A stretch of DNA of 64,000 nt, from assembly GCA_003116875.1 (NCBI GenBank), contig BCKT01000001.1, positions 1,855,486 through 1,919,485 on the forward strand, given 5' to 3'. Positions 59,650 to 64,000 of this stretch are shown here, one piece after another. The translations under genes and the position numbers were made by a program. The stretch is from Takashimella koratensis. Taxonomy: Eukaryota; Basidiomycota; Tremellomycetes; Trichosporonales; Tetragoniomycetaceae. Position 1 is the stretch's first letter. Each line of letters begins with the position of its first letter. Under the pieces are notes generated by a model. The model searched no databases and was not told the DNA's origin. It worked only from the letters and a program-made list of their open reading frames with translations.

Positions 59650-61861
59650 TAATACGACCCGCATCCCAGACACGGGAAGCAGGTAAACCTCCCCGCTCGA
59701 CGACTATCTGAGCTCGCCTCTAGCCCCCACCGCCCACCAGCACACACCACCGCTCCCCATCACGCACCATCACCTGGGCTTCCCGCTGCCACCAACGACC
59801 CTCGACCCGACACCACCACCACCACTGACGCCGCCGCCGCTACCGGCCCCGCTGCCACCGCCCAACCCGACCCTCTCCACCCCTATCGACCCGATCCCGC
59901 CGGCAGTTGACCCCTTGGCGCTGGATCTTTTGCTCTGTGCTTCCTCCTCGCCTGCGCCCACCTGTCCTTGCCTCTGGCCCTCCCTTCCCGACATCCTTTG
60001 ACCCCTTGCCCTGCCCTCGTGCCCTCCTTTGGCGCAGAAGAGGTACACGAAGAGAAGAGGAACTGGCCAGTCGATACGGCCTCGTTTCACGATCTCCCTA
60101 GCGCTCTCTGCCCACCATCACCGTCCGTCTCCGAGGGGTCCTTTGCGGCCTAGAGTACCTTTACGACGACCCCCGACGACCGATCAATCAGGCCGCTAGG
60201 CTCTCACGGTCATAGCCACCTCCAGGGACGATCGGCGAGCCTGCATCATCCTTGTCAACACGCCGTCATCCCGATCTCGCTCGCTTCCTACCCCCTGTCC
60301 TTTGGGTTAACCTCGCCTTGGATCTCGTGCCCCCGTGCCCACAGACTGAGGTTCCTTTCCCACTGGCCACTGCCTCGTGGCCGCCGAAGAGACACACCTT
60401 CCTTCCTTTGGCCTGTGACGCGGACAGTCCCTACGAGTGTCCCTACCCCCTGTAGTGATCAGTGATTGATTGCGTGCGGAGTGTACCCCCGCATACACGC
60501 ACACACACACACACACACACCCTGCTTCCATTCCCACGGCTTATCGCGGCCATCACCGTAGCAGAGACAGTCGTGCACCACCCGTCTCCCACGCCAACTC
60601 TTCTTCCCACATTCTCTCATTTCCATCTCTCCCACCCTCCCATCCTCCCACCCTCTCATCCATAGACTAGACCCCAGCTGGGCGAGGTACCGTCTTGGTT
60701 CGACAGCGAAATCGAGTTCAACATTGAGCATCGAGAATCGAGCATCATCACCTAGACACGATCGATTCGACGTGACGTGACGTGACACACGATTCATGCA
60801 GTCTCGGCTAGATTAGACAAGGTTCGGATCCAGTACTGCTCTCGTACCAGCACAAGCACCCGCACCAGCACCACTTCCCGCACTCGCCCTCGCATCGGCA
60901 CAACGAGCCAGAGCAAAAGTCAATAGGGCCAAAACGCTTCCCGAGTCCACCCAATTCACCTGCCGTAAACAGCAATAATCGACCGATTTCGACCACCCAA
61001 AAACCAAACCGTCAGTGTCTCACCTGACAGAGACCCTACGCACTCCCGCACCTCCCGTCGACCCAGCACCGATTCGACTGTCTCGGCCAGTAGCCTCTGG
61101 CCCCGAGGCTCTCCCATTATTCCAGGGTCCGATAGACATATATTTTTTTTCCATCCAACCTACTGGGTAACCTTCCCGTCCCTCCCGTGGCAATTGTCCT
61201 GTCCCAGTCACCACTCGACCCGTCCCACCCACCTCGACCTCGCACTCTCGCCTCGTCCAGGCGGATCTGCCTGCACCTGCGCACCGTCGTCCCGGTCGCT
61301 GGGCTCAGTACGCCCCACCCGCTCCCTTGACACCCAGTAAACCCGGCGCGCGTACATACCCGATCTGGGAACAACGGCCCTAACGGACGGGCTACTCACC
61401 ACACCTCGCCCTACTGGAACCAACTGGGCTCTCGCCTTCCCGTCTCCACCAGCTTTCGACCTACCTTGCAGATCGGAGCGACATCACGGCAGGCGTTCCC
61501 ATCGTCGCAAACCTTTTTCATAAAACCTTCCCATCACCTGTCGGCATCCCCTTTCTCTTTCTCACATCTCATCGTCTCTCTTCAACCCTCGTCTTGCCTG
61601 CCACTCTCACACCTCGACCTTGGTCCTCGATCCCACCCACTTATCCATCCTTCTACCTACCTATCCCAAACCACTCCAGGCTCGACTCGACGACGGTCAC
61701 ACGAACTGATCTGTTCATCACTCTACACATCCCCTTCCTCTCGACTCAAAAGGATCACCACCAGCGTAGCATCGCTCGCACTCTTTTCGACGTCTCTTCT
61801 TTGACCTCGGCCCAGCTCATCCTCATCCTACTCATCCTAACTCGCCAACACCTCGCCCACC
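59650..61861 (+). promoter_or_regulatory. Pyrimidine-rich leader/promoter of the last gene (inferred)
   Basis: The plus strand is rich in C/T with CCACC, CACCAC and CTCGACC motifs over about 2.2 kb, contrasting with the mixed sequence before it and resembling the C/T-rich leaders directly upstream of other start codons here. It contains the CA run at 60500-60520 and several small upstream ATG frames (for example from 61594). If transcribed, it would be a long 5' UTR, perhaps with introns. No transcript evidence is available. Confidence 0.45.
60500..60520. repeat. (CA)n microsatellite
   Basis: Ten or so CA dinucleotides within the C/T-rich stretch upstream of the last gene. Confidence 0.95.
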
Positions 61862-63946
61862 ATGTTGCTCAGGTTGCTCCCCGTCCCTACTCCCTCGCAA
61901 CCCTCGCCGCCCACCATCCTCTTCACCTTGCCCCTCCCCAACCACGCCTACACGTGAGTGCTTGCAAGACAATACCGCCAACATGGCACCCTCCTTCCTG
62001 CCAAACACCTCCTGTTCCCACACACGGTGGGACACATCAATCAATCATGATATGAACATTGAACGCGACGCTGACAACCGTGCCCCCTTTAGCGCCAAGT
62101 CCCTTCCCCTCCCTGCCAACCTCCTCACCCACCGCGCGCTCTGCATCCAGGAGGACCTCGACATCCCGAACGTGCTTCTCGGCGAGAAGTCGAGCTGGAT
62201 CTGTGGCGTGAGTTTTCCCCATCCTTCCGCTTCCTCCTTTCGTTCCCACACAGTAATCAAGGCTGACTTGTTTTATAGATCATTGAGGACGTTACCTTTT
62301 CTCTCGTCCAATCCCATGTCAACATCCACCTCATCGACGGCACGATCGTGACCCTCCCCTTGACCGAGCGTTGCCACGTTCAGCTTAACCGCGTCGTCGA
62401 GGAGGTCCAGCTCTCCTTTGCTGCTGCGGCCGCTCCTCCCCCTGCCCCTCCCGCCGAGCCTCGCACCAGCACCTCTAGCGCCCACTCGGTCTCTTCGGTC
62501 TCTTCCTCCACTAGCGCCTCATCGGTTGTTTCGCAGCTTGGCTCCACCGTCCGTCGGTCATCACCGTCGTCGCTCCTTTTCTCCCTCCTCTCTCCTCTCC
62601 TCCCCCAACAGTCGGCCCCTACAGTCCCTCCCCACGTCGCCGCTCAGCAGCAGCCCGCACGTGCGCACCGACGACAGGCTCGTTCCCTCTTGGTCGATGC
62701 TTACCGCCGCTACATCCTTCCTGAGCTCAAGTCTCAGCTCCCGTCCTCCTACCTTCCCTGGGTGATCCAGGGCGAGGCTTCGCGCAAACTCACCGAGTTC
62801 GACCGACTCAAGGAGGAAATCCTGTCCCTCCTCTCCGTCGCTGGCGTCGAGCAGCCTTCTGTACCCGTTGCCTCGGGCTCTTCTCACCGCCGATCAAAGT
62901 CGCAGTCGAGCTCGGACAACTCTTCCTCCGAGTCCGAGTCTGACGAGGACCACGAGTTTTCGCCTAGCTCCCCCGAGACCACTGCCACTTCGATCATGTC
63001 TTCCGAGGGCTGCGACAGCTCGACTCACAAGTCGTCTTCTGGCAACTCGATCACCTCTTTCCTCGCGACCATTCCTCCTTCGCACGCCATCCCCATCCGC
63101 TACCGCCCGACCTATGTTGCGCAGGTGAAGCGAATGACCGCTCTGTCTGAGCGACTGCACTCGATCCGCCACCTCGGTGTCCGCTACGAGCGCGAGGAGG
63201 GCAAGCGACGGTGGCTCGAGGGTCTCGAGCTCGGCCGTCTTGCCGACCGATCTCAGCGCCGTGCCTTCTCCTGCGGTCTTCTCCGCCCGACCCGTCTGAT
63301 CAACTCGGAGCCCGTCAAGCGTTCGCACCTCTACCAGTCGTGGTCGGTCGAGGACGAGGCCCGTGTCGCCCGAGAGCGTGAAGCCGCCAAGCTCCACCCT
63401 GCGATGATGGAATCTGTCACCGAGGTCGTCTCTTCGTCTGATGGCGAGGACGACGATGCCTGCTCGGTCACCTCCTCTTCGTCTTCCGACATCAGCTCGG
63501 CCTCTTCGTCGCCCGTCCCGACTACACCGACTTGCGAGCAGCCTCCTTCGCCAACCATGGACGTGATGGTTCGGGAAGAGGACGAGATGAACGGTGTCTC
63601 TGCGACCTTCATCCGCGTTTTCCACCCTCAGACTCCGGACCAGCTTGGTCTCGTCCTCGAGACGCCTACGCCCAAGAGCAAACTTCGCAGCAGCGCCGAC
63701 GCGATGGACATTGACGAGGTCGCCGATGAGAACACCCGACCCAATCCTGGTCTCGGGTTCGACCCTGCGCCCAGCCCTCGCAGTCGGATCACTGCGAGCC
63801 TGAGCCTCGCAGCTGCCGAGGCGGACGCCGAGGTGGCGATCAGCAAGATGCAGATGGACGGCACGACTTCGCCTACCCGCCCGCCGCACGTCCGCCTGCC
63901 ACGATGGGACGCAACCACCAACGCCCCGGCCACCGCTGTCTTCTAA
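61862..63946 (+). CDS. Ser-rich fungal protein of unknown function (624 aa)
   Basis: Not recognised by name. Three exons: 61862-61953, 62093-62207, 62279-63946; the start is in context CCACCATGTTG. The ordered N-terminal part reads ILFTLPLPNHAYTAKSLPLP, HRALCIQEDLDIPNVLLGEK, IIEDVTFSLVQSHVNIHLID and GTIVTLPLTERCHVQLNRVV. A long Ala/Pro/Ser linker follows. A second ordered block at about 205-270 (RRQARSLLVDAYRRYILPEL, LPWVIQGEASRKLTEFDRLK) looks like a domain seen in other fungal proteins. Then come acidic Ser clusters (SSSESESDEDHEF) and a basic helical patch (YVAQVKRMTALSERLHSIRH, YEREEGKRRWLEGLELGRLA). The large upstream gene-free DNA would fit a regulated gene, but no DNA-binding domain is visible. 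Codon use is strongly C/G-ending in exon 3. Confidence 0.85.
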
Positions 63947-64000
63947 GCACCTCCCATGTGCAAAAAGTCAAACACGGATCAAGTCGCTAGTTTACGCTGG
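63947..64000. other. 3' flank of the last gene
   Basis: 54 bp after the stop codon to the window edge; too short to interpret. Confidence 0.5.

Larger units (their letters stand above)
53952..61861. other. 7.9-kb region without a supportable gene
   Basis: Both strands were read for conserved coding frames, spliced genes, tRNAs and transposon proteins; none could be supported. Open frames here are short, lack family similarity and are not joined by good splice signals. Visible landmarks are a C14 run (55117-55130), a heptanucleotide minisatellite (56397-56467) and a CA microsatellite (60500-60520). From about 59.65 kb onward the plus strand becomes strongly C/T-rich up to the ATG at 61862, as in long 5' leaders. 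The remaining 54-59.6 kb is mixed sequence that could be regulatory DNA, non-coding transcription units or decayed sequence. Confidence 0.65.

Noticed and set aside
53952..59650. Decayed transposon
   Set aside because: No reverse transcriptase, integrase or transposase fragment, no long terminal repeats and no inverted repeats were recognised.

Overview
The window looks like nuclear DNA of a basidiomycete yeast, most likely a tremellomycete (Cryptococcus/Trichosporon relatives); this is inferred, not proven. The gene models need many short introns (mostly 45-140 nt) with GTGAGT/GTAAGT donors and a CTGAC/CTGAT branch point shortly before CAG/TAG. Genes are tightly packed on both strands, and the gene set is a eukaryotic housekeeping set. 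There is no operon structure. No transposon, CRISPR array, rRNA or convincing tRNA was seen. Exon models were assembled by hand from reading frame, splice sites and family conservation. Every complete model gives an uninterrupted frame whose summed exon length is a multiple of three.

Layout, left to right. (1) 1-8.3 kb: the 5' part of urease accessory GTPase UreG (- strand, running off the left edge), an unknown three-helix membrane protein, a PRA1/Yip3 Rab-acceptor protein, a Ser-rich unknown protein on +, and a beta-lactamase-fold serine hydrolase. (2) 9.2-19.9 kb: a 1465-aa multi-KH RNA-binding protein, then the divergent pair TRM6 (tRNA m1A58 methyltransferase subunit) and RVB2 (AAA+ ATPase) around a repeat-bearing 250-bp promoter. 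(3) 20.4-34.2 kb: a large unknown, probably nuclear protein with a PIP-box-like motif, an OM14-type mitochondrial outer-membrane protein with an internal duplication, a GT61 glycosyltransferase, a 100-N assembly gap in G tracts, a YCII-domain protein and a probable mitochondrial protein. (4) 34.8-53.9 kb: RPS11 divergent from TCF25/RQC1, a polytopic membrane protein with an acidic dileucine signal, condensin YCG1 divergent from kinetochore NUF2, ESCRT-I VPS28 and a mitochondrial carrier split into 12 exons. (5) 53.95-61.86 kb: a 7.9-kb stretch with no supportable gene, containing a heptanucleotide minisatellite and a pyrimidine-rich final part that is probably the long leader of the last gene. 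(6) 61.86-63.95 kb: a 624-aa Ser-rich protein of unknown function.

Most genes serve basic processes: RNA and translation (TRM6, RPS11, TCF25, KH protein), chromosome segregation (YCG1, NUF2), membrane traffic (Yip3, VPS28), mitochondria (OM14, carrier, small N-terminally targeted protein) and nickel/urea metabolism (UreG). Three divergent pairs (TRM6/RVB2, RPS11/TCF25, YCG1/NUF2) put functionally related genes on one short promoter. I found no clear undescribed multi-gene system. The best leads are the uncharacterised PIP-box-like protein, the duplicated OM14 module, the micro-exons of the carrier and the gene-poor region before the last gene.
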